The notes: a model not told the origin generated them from the letters alone. Counted from the stretch's first letter, positions 1 through 5,307 are shown. The stretch: 5,307 bases of DNA from Muribaculaceae bacterium (GCA_024400895.1 JAKSMA010000173.1:1-5307), one strand, 5' to 3'. Program-made: numbers and translations.

Positions 1-124
1 TACTAATAAACTCTCTGCACCTAAAATGCAGGCTGCAAATTTACGAAAATATATTCTAAAATGAACAAAAATTGGGAATAAAATGCACAAAAAGTAACAT
101 ATTCTATTTCAAAAGGTTTCAAAT

Positions 125-150
125 TGCACAATCATACTGTTGTTTGTGCA
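125..150. repeat. Short inverted repeat TGCACAA / TTGTGCA
   Basis: TGCACAA (125-131) and TTGTGCA (144-150) form a 7-bp inverted repeat with a 12-nt spacer, about 60-85 bp upstream of the candidate -7 box. TGCACAA also occurs at 84-90. It could be an operator for a dimeric regulator or a chance palindrome in AT-rich DNA. No regulator gene is visible to help decide. Confidence 0.3.
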
Positions 151-211
151 CTTTTTTCATTTCAAAAAGAATATTCTGCATTTTCATAACTTATTTTTCA
201 TCCGAAATTCT

Positions 212-219
212 TAATTTTG
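212..219 (+). promoter_or_regulatory. Candidate Bacteroidetes -7 promoter box (TAATTTTG)
   Basis: TAATTTTG matches the Bacteroidetes sigma-ABfr -7 consensus TAnnTTTG at every defined position and lies 62 bp upstream of the ATG at 282. Transcription would start near 223-226, giving a leader of about 55-60 nt. The -33 element (consensus TTTG) is poor: around 188-194 only TTAT-like sequence is present. The call therefore rests on the -7 box alone. An AT-rich region can give such a match by chance. Confidence 0.45.
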
Positions 220-281
220 TGAGCAACTTAACTAATGACACAACAACATCTCTATTGAGATAACACTACACTACGAAAAAT

Positions 282-3200
282 ATGAAAACGAAATTACTGT
301 TTCTATTTTTGTGCATCAGCCACTTTTGCGGCTCATGGGCTCAAGATTTCAACTTATCGTTCAACGTTGCCACTGCCAATCAAGCAACTATCGAATATGA
401 TGAAACATCGGGGGTATACACCATTACCACCACTGGCGGCGATCCGTATGTAAGCATTAAAGGCCTTGCAAGTGCACTGCCTGCCGATTTGTGTGTGCTG
501 ACCTTCGACTATCAATGCACACCAGAAACCACCGGCGACATCCAAATTTTCTTTGGACCAAATTATAGCGAAGCACGCTCATTGCGATGCGGCAACCTTG
601 CCAACACTAGCGAATGGACCACTTTCAGCAAGGAAATGAAGAATCCGATTTCCAACTTCGGTTGGGGCGCCGCCAATAGCATTATGCGACTTGACTGGGG
701 CAATCGTTCTGGCGTCACAATTAAGTTGAAGAATCTTCGATTCAGAGAAATGAACGATGAAGAAAAAGCCAACTACGACATCACAGGCAACAAGGAAGTG
801 ATGAAACAAGTGAAAGCCGCTAATCTGCAAAACTACCTCTACAACAATGCATACGCTTCAACCATCAATCACGTGAGCGTGAGTGCCGACAAAGTGACTA
901 TCAGCGGAAAATGCGTTGGCAGTGAAGAATTTGCCTTAGTTGAAGCAATGCCAAATATTGATATTACTGAATGCAAAAAGTTTGCTCACCGCACAAGCGT
1001 CAGCGATGGCGAGTTTACAGTCACGCTCGACCGATATGCGAAATACGACGGTTTCACTTACGACCGACTGTTCTCTAAATGGGCTATCGTTGGCAATGCA
1101 GGCGAAAAGGACACGCTGCTCAGCTACGCCCGCTATGCCGATGAAGTGAAGGCAATTTCATCGCCAGCCAAACTTGTTCCCGCCAACAAAAAGGGTGTGG
1201 GCGCAGGCCTTGGCAGCACATATATGCAAGACCTTGTGGACCTCGACGCGAAGAATATCACCTGCAATTGGGTTATCACCAACTTTATAGCGCAACACCC
1301 GATTTTCGGTAACAACATCCCCTACGAATATGGTGGCAAGCAATACTATATCAATGGTGGCGAAATTGCCACATGGGACAACTATCTGACATTTTATGAG
1401 CAACATGGCATTGCTGTCAGTGCCATTATTCTGATTCCTCTCGGTGCTGCCGACGGAAGCATGACTCCCCTATTTGTCCACCCCGACAACAACGGCGGAT
1501 ATTACAGTATGCCCAACATGACCACAATGGAAAGCACCAACGTCTACGCTGCCATACTCAACTATCTGGCAAGCAGATACAATGGCAGCGGGCACGGAAG
1601 AATCGAGCATTGGATTATGCACAACGAGGTGGATATGGGATCGACCTGGACCAACATGGGAAATCAACCAGAATTGGTATACATGGATGAATACATCAAG
1701 TCAATGCGCCTGTGCTACAACATTGTGCGCCAATACGACCAAAACGCATCAATCCTCGGCTCGTACACTCACAGTTGGACCTATGGAGCAAACGGATACT
1801 CCACAAGAAACATGCTTCGTCAAACCGTTCGCTATAGCGAGGTGGAAGGCGACTTCTGGTGGGGCGTGGCACACCACCCATATCCACAAAATCTCACGAA
1901 GCCCGATTTCTGGAAAAACGACATGCAATCTACCTACAACCAAAACACTTCATACGTGACTTTCAAAAACCTTGAAGTGATCAGCGATTGGATACTTGCC
2001 GACGAAAACAAATATCAAGGCTCCGTTAAGCGCAACCTGTTCCTCTCTGAAAACGGCACAAACTCACCTTCATATAGTGAAAACGACCTCGCGCACCAAG
2101 CAGCTGGTGGTTGCTGGGCATGGAAAAAGGCAAATGCACTCGATGGAATCGATGCCTTTATGTGGCACAACTGGATGGACAACCGTGTGGAAGACGGACT
2201 GCGCATCGGTCTGCACTTCTTCCCCGACGATGCCGACAACCCTGGCGGCAAGAAGCCTGTTTGGTACATTTGGCAAGCAGCCGGCACCGAAAAGGAAAAC
2301 GAGGTGATGGACCCCTACAAAAGCATTCTTGAAATTGAAGACTGGCGTGATATCTTCATGCTTGCTGAAGGCGAAGGCCGAGTGTTTTCGTCCAACAAAG
2401 TATATATCGTTGAGGCAGAAGATTACGACGAAGGCGGTCTCGGCGTGGGCTATAGCGCTCGCCAAGGCACATTGCCATGCGAATACCGCCCTGATAGCGA
2501 GCAGGTGATGATTGGCCCCGGCACCAGTTACAGTGGTGGCCTCGGACTTTTTGAGATGGGCGACTACTGGCTCACCTACACTCTCAACAAATGGCAAGAC
2601 GAAGCCAATAAAATCATCACACGCGAAATGGCTGAAGAAAACTGGGGTTGCTGGTTCAATTATTCATTTGAGGCAGCCACTCCACTTGAAGTCAACATAT
2701 ATGTGCATCATGGCGCTATATGGAGTGAATGGGGTGTGGCTGCAGGACAAGGCTATGCTCCCGGTGCCGACAGCTACATCATTGCAGGCGAGCCGAATCT
2801 CAACTGGGCGAAGCAATATGCCGGTGCGATGGTGCTTTCCATCGATGGCGAAAACATTCCAACCACACAAGTGGCGCGCCCAATTGCACCCGAAATATAT
2901 CAGGCAAGAGGCACAAACTTTAACAAGGTGCTCACAAAACCCGAAAACTGGACCAGCACACTCAGTAATGGAGCATTGCAAACCGACACGCTCTGGCTCT
3001 GGCCTGTGGCTGGCGGCAACAATACTGGTAGCGCATACTACAATGTAGACCCTGATTACAAGAACATTCACATCGAAAAAGGCAAGCATGTAATGCGTGT
3101 GCGTTCGCTTTGCGGCCCTTGGAATTTCGACTGCCTGAAAATTGAATGCTATGAGCCATCTGGCATCAATGTGGTCCCCACAACTGTTACCACCCCACTC

Positions 3201-3380
3201 AATGTGAAGCAAATGGGTAGCACACTCATTATTGACAGCCAACAACCTGTATGCATCTACGGAATTGATGGACGATGCCACGCCACAGTTGGTGAAGGCA
3301 TTAATCATGTAGAATTACCAAACGGAATCTACATCTTGCGCTCTCCCACACAGGTGGCGAAAGTAGCCATCCGTCGATAG
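282..3380 (+). CDS. Secreted multi-domain glycoside-hydrolase-like protein (DUF5722-like TIM barrel with CBM6/35-like module)
   Basis: A 1032-residue exported protein, probably a polysaccharide-cleaving enzyme of the cell surface. Residues 1-20 are a signal peptide with a likely signal peptidase I site after SWA-20; no good lipobox is seen. Residues about 21-157 look like a beta-sandwich binding module, and about 160-290 a second beta-rich domain. Residues about 295-690 resemble the DUF5722 (GH-A-like) barrel. Seen motifs fitting clan GH-A are N448-E449 in MHNEVD (candidate acid/base), HHPYPQN at 531-537, E590 in LFLSENG (candidate nucleophile, 141 residues later) and MWHNW at 627-631. Residues about 707-956 resemble CBM6/35: VEAEDYDEGG at 710-719, GDYWLTYTL at 760-768 and KGKHVMRV to NFDCLKIE at 933-955. 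The module is about twice the usual 130 residues because of internal insertions. Residues about 962-1032 resemble a T9SS-type sorting domain (YGIDGR at 993-998, LPNGIYILR at 1012-1020). The ATG at 282 fits the signal peptide; no Shine-Dalgarno is present, as usual in this phylum. Substrate is unknown, the family call is from memory, and the gene is intact. Confidence 0.88.
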   Translation: MKTKLLFLFLCISHFCGSWAQDFNLSFNVATANQATIEYDETSGVYTITTTGGDPYVSIKGLASALPADLCVLTFDYQCTPETTGDIQIFFGPNYSEARSLRCGNLANTSEWTTFSKEMKNPISNFGWGAANSIMRLDWGNRSGVTIKLKNLRFREMNDEEKANYDITGNKEVMKQVKAANLQNYLYNNAYASTINHVSVSADKVTISGKCVGSEEFALVEAMPNIDITECKKFAHRTSVSDGEFTVTLDRYAKYDGFTYDRLFSKWAIVGNAGEKDTLLSYARYADEVKAISSPAKLVPANKKGVGAGLGSTYMQDLVDLDAKNITCNWVITNFIAQHPIFGNNIPYEYGGKQYYINGGEIATWDNYLTFYEQHGIAVSAIILIPLGAADGSMTPLFVHPDNNGGYYSMPNMTTMESTNVYAAILNYLASRYNGSGHGRIEHWIMHNEVDMGSTWTNMGNQPELVYMDEYIKSMRLCYNIVRQYDQNASILGSYTHSWTYGANGYSTRNMLRQTVRYSEVEGDFWWGVAHHPYPQNLTKPDFWKNDMQSTYNQNTSYVTFKNLEVISDWILADENKYQGSVKRNLFLSENGTNSPSYSENDLAHQAAGGCWAWKKANALDGIDAFMWHNWMDNRVEDGLRIGLHFFPDDADNPGGKKPVWYIWQAAGTEKENEVMDPYKSILEIEDWRDIFMLAEGEGRVFSSNKVYIVEAEDYDEGGLGVGYSARQGTLPCEYRPDSEQVMIGPGTSYSGGLGLFEMGDYWLTYTLNKWQDEANKIITREMAEENWGCWFNYSFEAATPLEVNIYVHHGAIWSEWGVAAGQGYAPGADSYIIAGEPNLNWAKQYAGAMVLSIDGENIPTTQVARPIAPEIYQARGTNFNKVLTKPENWTSTLSNGALQTDTLWLWPVAGGNNTGSAYYNVDPDYKNIHIEKGKHVMRVRSLCGPWNFDCLKIECYEPSGINVVPTTVTTPLNVKQMGSTLIIDSQQPVCIYGIDGRCHATVGEGINHVELPNGIYILRSPTQVAKVAIRR

Positions 3381-3425
3381 TTTCACCATCCCAAATAAGC
3401 AGGGCAACCGCATCAAAATAGAATA

Positions 3426-3459
3426 AACCACAAGTCGTCGGAGGAGACAGGTTGTGGTT
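3426..3459. repeat. Inverted repeat AACCACAA / TTGTGGTT (hairpin 1)
   Basis: AACCACAA (3426-3433) and TTGTGGTT (3452-3459) are perfect 8-bp arms with an 18-nt loop, 46 bp after the stop of the hydrolase gene. No T-run follows on either strand, so it is a weak terminator candidate. Position between convergent genes and the neighbouring hairpins fit an interspersed REP-like element or a structured 3' UTR that stabilises mRNA. Confidence 0.55.
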
Positions 3460-3479
3460 AACTCCATGCAAGCGATAGA

Positions 3480-3512
3480 GCTCCAACGGAGCGAAATCGC
3501 GCAGCTTGGAGC
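3480..3512. repeat. Inverted repeat GCTCCAA / TTGGAGC with inner GCG-AAAT-CGC (hairpin 2)
   Basis: GCTCCAA (3480-3486) pairs perfectly with TTGGAGC (3506-3512). The 19-nt interval contains a second, inner inverted repeat, GCG (3491-3493) and CGC (3498-3500) around AAAT. The nested layout suggests a folded RNA or a palindromic DNA element rather than chance, but pairing energy was not computed. Confidence 0.5.
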
Positions 3513-3601
3513 CACAGTCCCCCTTTGATGAGCCTCGTAGAGAGTCGGTCGTGCCACCAAACCTCGCAGAATATTAAATCGGATATAATCAGCGTTTTTA
3601 G

Positions 3602-3724
3602 TCACAGTGCTTTATACGTGTTGCTGCAGAGCAAAACCGGCTCCGCACCGTCACGTTCAACCGATGTAGTGAGCAGGCGTTCCATGTTATCATAAGTATA
3701 AAGAAATTTCACCACACATGTCAT
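3602..3724 (-). CDS. Doubtful small ORF, 40 residues, unknown function
   Basis: An ATG at 3724 opens a 40-codon frame ending in TGA at 3602-3604. The product begins MTCVVKFLYTYDNMERLL and ends NTYKAL, with no repeats or low-complexity tracts and an ordinary residue mix. It lies about 80 bp downstream of the candidate immunity gene on the same strand. Against it: the frame overlaps hairpin 3 completely, I recognise no family, and length alone is not significant. It may be the relic of a C-terminus, a true small gene, or noise; noise is the likeliest. Confidence 0.15.
   Translation of the reverse strand: MTCVVKFLYTYDNMERLLTTSVERDGAEPVLLCSNTYKAL
3616..3656. repeat. Long imperfect hairpin, 41 nt (hairpin 3)
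   Basis: ACGTG (3616-3620) pairs with CACGT (3652-3656). Inside a 4x4 internal loop (TTGC/CCGT), TGC (3625-3627) pairs with GCA (3645-3647). After one A-C mismatch, GAGC (3629-3632) pairs with GCTC (3640-3643), leaving the 7-nt loop AAAACCG. That is 12 Watson-Crick pairs arranged symmetrically in 41 nt, the strongest secondary structure I see in the window. It could be a structured RNA, a REP unit, or a transcription-stop structure of unusual form. Confidence 0.5.
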
Positions 3725-3759
3725 CAAAATAAACTATTTCTAATATAATCATGTCATCA
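3683..3759. repeat. Three CATGTYATCA repeats at 33-34 bp spacing
   Basis: CATGTTATCA starts at 3683, CATGTCATCA at 3717 and CATGTCATCA at 3750, giving steps of 34 and 33 bp in the same orientation. The sequences between copies are AT-rich and not clearly alike. The near-constant step is roughly three helical turns, which could place protein-binding sites on one face of the DNA. It may also be a decayed short tandem duplication. Copies are too short for CRISPR repeats. Confidence 0.4.
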
Positions 3760-3800
3760 GAACTTTTCAAGAACATTTTGATAACAAATTGCATTTTTTA

Positions 3801-4556
3801 TCAGTCAGAATTACTATAACCAGCTATGAAATAGTAAGAAGACAAGTCATAATCATAAAGGTTTTCTATTTTGGGAGAAAAGTCTCCTTGTTGTAAAGAC
3901 TTTATATTAAATTTAATCCGTCTATAATCATTTTTATCAATAATAAAAATGCTGTTACCAACTAAAACAATGTCTTTGACAAGGCCTGTGTAAACATACA
4001 TGCAAGATAATGTCTTTAAAACAAGACCCTGGCATAGGATGTTTTTTTTCAAATCTTTCACGATAGTTGTTACCTGATAGTAATCGGTTGTTAACTCACA
4101 GTGTAGCTCTAATGTTAATCCAACCTCGCGAAAAGTTCTTCTTTTGAGTAGCCATTTGTTTTGGTAATTGTTTTTCTCAAATTCATCTACAATATCTAAC
4201 ATCTCTGTAACAGGAACATTCTGAATTTCAGAAAATTTGTACATTCCACGTCTAATAATGTCTAAATAATATGTAAAATCCATATTATGTTTAGCTTTTT
4301 GATAGTCTTCTAAATTAAACGGGAAATAAACACAAAGAAGATTATCTACTTTATCGTGCAACTTCATAACCCCTTCAGGCAAGAGGGTTATATATAAACC
4401 TTTGCAATCACCAGTTTCTATTTTATGACGTCGAATTGCCTTGGTTATGTAATGACTGATGAAGTCCACGTGACATTGGAAATCGTACCTCAATTCATTA
4501 TCGAGTGCACTAAATGAATCGTAGTCTAATAAAAGTTCAAAATAATACAACTTCAT
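3801..4556 (-). CDS. Hypothetical protein, candidate immunity protein of a toxin cassette
   Basis: A 251-residue protein of no family I recognise. No signal peptide or transmembrane segment is evident, so it should be cytoplasmic. The N-terminal half is acidic/aromatic and predicted mainly helical (DYDSFSALDNELRYDF at 11-26, a helix-like DEFEKNNYQNKWLLKRR at 124-140). The C-terminal half alternates hydrophobic and polar residues in beta fashion (VGLTLELHCEL at 145-155, DIVLVGNSIFIID at 195-207). Cysteines at 28, 51, 75, 153, 175 and 185 are scattered and form no metal-binding pattern. The ATG at 4556 lies two bases after the stop of the toxin-like frame, with an A-rich leader and no Shine-Dalgarno, suggesting translational coupling. 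Two tandem stops (TGA, TAA) end it. The region is visibly AT-rich, common for laterally moved toxin-immunity genes. Immunity function is inferred from position only; it could be an unrelated hypothetical. Confidence 0.8.
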   Translation of the reverse strand: MKLYYFELLLDYDSFSALDNELRYDFQCHVDFISHYITKAIRRHKIETGDCKGLYITLLPEGVMKLHDKVDNLLCVYFPFNLEDYQKAKHNMDFTYYLDIIRRGMYKFSEIQNVPVTEMLDIVDEFEKNNYQNKWLLKRRTFREVGLTLELHCELTTDYYQVTTIVKDLKKNILCQGLVLKTLSCMYVYTGLVKDIVLVGNSIFIIDKNDYRRIKFNIKSLQQGDFSPKIENLYDYDLSSYYFIAGYSNSD

Positions 4557-4558
4557 AA

Positions 4559-4810
4559 TTATGGTCTTTTATGTTTCTTCTGATCTAATTCATTTCTATG
4601 CTTGTCTGCATTCCTTTTCTCTGCGTCTAAAGCTTTATTGCGTGCGCCTTTTCCTGCAGGTATATTCTGAATAATACGGGAATCATATTTGCCATTGTCG
4701 AACTTAAAACACTTACATTAGGCGTCATATGTTCCATTAAGCTGAGCCTCTGCGCCAACTATTGAACACATCATTATCAAAACAACGATAATTCTTTCAA
4801 AACAAATCAT
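4559..4810 (-). pseudogene. Signal peptide plus polymorphic-toxin-like C-terminal tail, interrupted by in-frame TAA
   Basis: Read from the ATG at 4810, one frame of 84 codons runs to TAA at 4559-4561, broken only by a TAA at 4718-4720 (codon 31). Residues 1-23 form a good signal peptide (hydrophobic IIVVLIMMCSIVGA, cleavage after AEA before Q23). After the internal stop the frame continues 52 codons without another stop: KFDNGKYDSRIIQNIP (36-51), then AGKGARNKALDAEKRN (52-67) and a basic end LDQKKHKRP (75-83). Such RNxAL..E...A....KHKRP endings are, from memory, characteristic of C-termini of Rhs-type and other polymorphic toxins that sit next to immunity genes. No full toxin domain is present, so this is either a rearranged remnant or an unusually small exported protein. 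The stop could be a real nonsense change or a base-call error. A 30-residue product from the first part alone is possible. Confidence 0.6.
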
Positions 4811-4839
4811 AATTAAAAATATATTTGGATACCTTTACC

Positions 4840-4868
4840 CTAAAATACGCAACATTTTTGTCGAGAAA
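4840..4868 (-). promoter_or_regulatory. Weak candidate promoter for the toxin-like frame and candidate immunity gene
   Basis: On the minus strand TATTTTAG (4847 to 4840) matches TAnnTTTG at five of six defined bases. TTTC (4868 to 4865) stands 17 bp upstream as a poor -33 element. Transcription would begin about 25 nt before the ATG at 4810. The surrounding 4811-4922 gap is very AT-rich and also contains TATAAT (4873 to 4868) and the palindrome CAAAA-A-TTTTG (4889-4899), so other starts are equally possible. No intrinsic terminator for the upstream gene was seen here. Confidence 0.25.
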
Positions 4869-4922
4869 TTATATAATATCCTAGGCATCAAAAATTTTGC
4901 AGAATCAAGGATAAAAGTAAAA

Positions 4923-5307
4923 TCATGCTGTAAGGGGAATAAATTGAGCAACCTCGTTGGCACAGTATCTCCTGAAAAAACAAATCGCTACACCCCACAC
5001 AATCATGAATAGGATGAAGCTTAGCATAATGTTTGTTGGTCGCTGGCGTTCATTCACTACTACTGTCTCTGTTTTTGTTACTATATCACCAAGTCTTTTC
5101 CCTAAATACATAAACAGAAGTAACTCTATAGGCCAAATAAGTAAAAACAAATTACGCCCTAATGCTCTGACGGGACGCATGGCAGTATCACTATGAACAG
5201 TTGAGATTCCTATGATTGCCTGTCCAACACTTTGTCCCGTTAGATTGTCTTTAGCTGGAGTTACTTCCTTTTTTTTGCCGAATATGCCTAAGAAACCTTT
5301 TCGTTTT
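4923..5307 (-). CDS. RDD-family-like membrane protein, 5' end cut by window edge
   Basis: The frame is open from the right edge to TGA at 4923-4925, giving 127 visible residues; the first complete codon is 5306-5304. The ATG at 5180 is internal: upstream codons continue without a stop and encode TGQSVGQAIIGIS (visible residues 23-35), which with RPVRALGRN (44-52) matches the usual RDD-family pattern of a G-rich cytoplasmic segment leading into a membrane helix. Two hydrophobic segments are visible, about 53-69 (FLLIWPIELLLFMYLG) and about 93-111 (IMLSFILFMIVWGVAICFF). They are separated by GKRLGDIVTKTETVVV (69-84), resembling the GxxLhD..xxT.V stretch after the second helix of RDD proteins. 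The first helix, with the Arg-Asp-Asp motif, would lie outside the window. The visible N-terminal part is strongly basic (KRK, KKK). It is an inner-membrane protein of unknown function, 112 bp from the next gene on the same strand. Confidence 0.7.
   Translation of the reverse strand, partial: KRKGFLGIFGKKKEVTPAKDNLTGQSVGQAIIGISTVHSDTAMRPVRALGRNLFLLIWPIELLLFMYLGKRLGDIVTKTETVVVNERQRPTNIMLSFILFMIVWGVAICFFRRYCANEVAQFIPLTA

Larger units (their letters stand above)
1..281. other. AT-rich intergenic leader upstream of the glycoside hydrolase gene
   Basis: This stretch holds no credible gene. One open frame (72-263, +) exists, but its product is a Cys/Phe/Ile-rich string typical of translated AT-rich DNA, and it runs across the best promoter candidate. 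What can be seen is a perfect Bacteroidetes-type -7 box (212-219), three copies of ATATTCT (51-57, 99-105, 171-177), the last inside the 10-bp palindrome AGAATATTCT (168-177), and a TGCACAA/TTGTGCA inverted repeat (125-131/144-150) with a further TGCACAA at 84-90. The 3' end of any upstream gene is not visible. Confidence 0.7.
3381..3800. other. Convergent intergenic region with hairpins and short repeats, no convincing gene
   Basis: About 420 bases between two genes whose 3' ends face each other. The left part (3381 to about 3680) is GC-richer than the right part and contains three inverted repeats, listed separately. The right part (about 3683-3800) is AT-rich and holds three spaced copies of CATGTYATCA. 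Open frames on the minus strand (3315-3605, from a GTG, and 3301-3486) have low-complexity, basic products and overlap the end of the hydrolase gene and the hairpins, so I do not call them genes. No classic intrinsic terminator (GC stem plus T-run) was found for either flanking gene. Confidence 0.6.

Noticed and set aside
72..263. 63-codon open frame in the leader, + strand
   Set aside because: Its product is rich in Phe, Cys and Ile as expected for translated AT-rich DNA, it overlaps the TAATTTTG box, and it shows no recognisable motif.
282..341. Lipoprotein signal peptide (Cys11 or Cys16)
   Set aside because: The residues before either cysteine do not form a lipobox, whereas SWA before Q21 makes a good signal peptidase I site.
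2070..2597. Long minus-strand frame (175 codons) inside the hydrolase gene, and similar ones such as 2664-3308 minus and 2512-3048 plus
   Set aside because: These are shadows of a strongly supported coding sequence with clear domain content. Their products look like Cys/His/Ala-rich antisense translations.
3426..3459. Intrinsic terminator for the hydrolase gene
   Set aside because: The stem is AT/GC mixed with an 18-nt loop and no T-run follows on either strand, so it does not meet the usual form.
3315..3605. 96-codon minus-strand frame beginning at a GTG
   Set aside because: It overlaps the 3' end of the well-supported hydrolase gene and two hairpins, uses a GTG that overlaps the stop of another weak frame, and encodes no recognisable domain. 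It may be a by-product of the repeat-like element.
3683..3759. CRISPR array
   Set aside because: The regular 33-34 bp step looked suggestive, but the repeated word is only 10 bp, there are only three copies, and no cas gene is present.
5178..5180. ATG at 5180 as start of the membrane protein
   Set aside because: The frame stays open upstream to the edge and the upstream residues (TGQSVGQAIIGIS) belong to the same domain pattern, so the true start is outside the window.
4957..5196. 79-codon plus-strand frame opposite the RDD-like gene
   Set aside because: The minus-strand frame has two membrane segments and RDD-like motifs and stays open to the window edge; the plus-strand frame has none of this.

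Overview
The window looks like a chromosomal segment from a gut or rumen type Bacteroidales bacterium (Bacteroides/Prevotella/Muribaculaceae-like). The evidence is a large secreted carbohydrate-active enzyme with a degenerate T9SS-like C-terminal tail, start codons preceded by A-rich leaders without Shine-Dalgarno sequences, and a perfect TAnnTTTG promoter box upstream of the first gene. I cannot name the species.

Layout. Positions 1-281 are an AT-rich leader holding a Bacteroidetes-type -7 box and some short repeats, with no credible gene. Positions 282-3380 (+) encode a 1032-residue exported, multi-domain glycoside-hydrolase-like protein: signal peptide, beta-sandwich, a clan GH-A-like TIM barrel resembling DUF5722 with two candidate catalytic glutamates, a CBM6/35-like module with long insertions, and a C-terminal sorting-like domain. 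Positions 3381-3800 lie between convergent genes. They carry no convincing gene but do carry three separate inverted repeats (a possible REP-like or structured-RNA element) and three copies of a CATGTYATCA motif at 33-34 bp steps.

The right part is all on the minus strand and more AT-rich. Reading leftwards from the right edge there is the 3' part of an RDD-type membrane protein (runs off the window), then an 83-codon reading frame (4810 to 4559) interrupted by one in-frame TAA. This frame encodes a signal peptide followed by a basic tail ending KHKRP, which resembles the C-terminal ends of polymorphic toxins. Two bases later a 251-residue protein of unknown family begins (4556 to 3801).

The tight, apparently translationally coupled order of toxin-like tail then soluble protein is what a toxin-immunity module looks like. 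My best reading is therefore a decayed or rearranged effector cassette with a surviving candidate immunity gene. The carbohydrate enzyme and this cassette face each other and show no functional link. No SusC/SusD, regulator or transporter gene is visible, so a polysaccharide utilisation locus cannot be demonstrated from this window alone.
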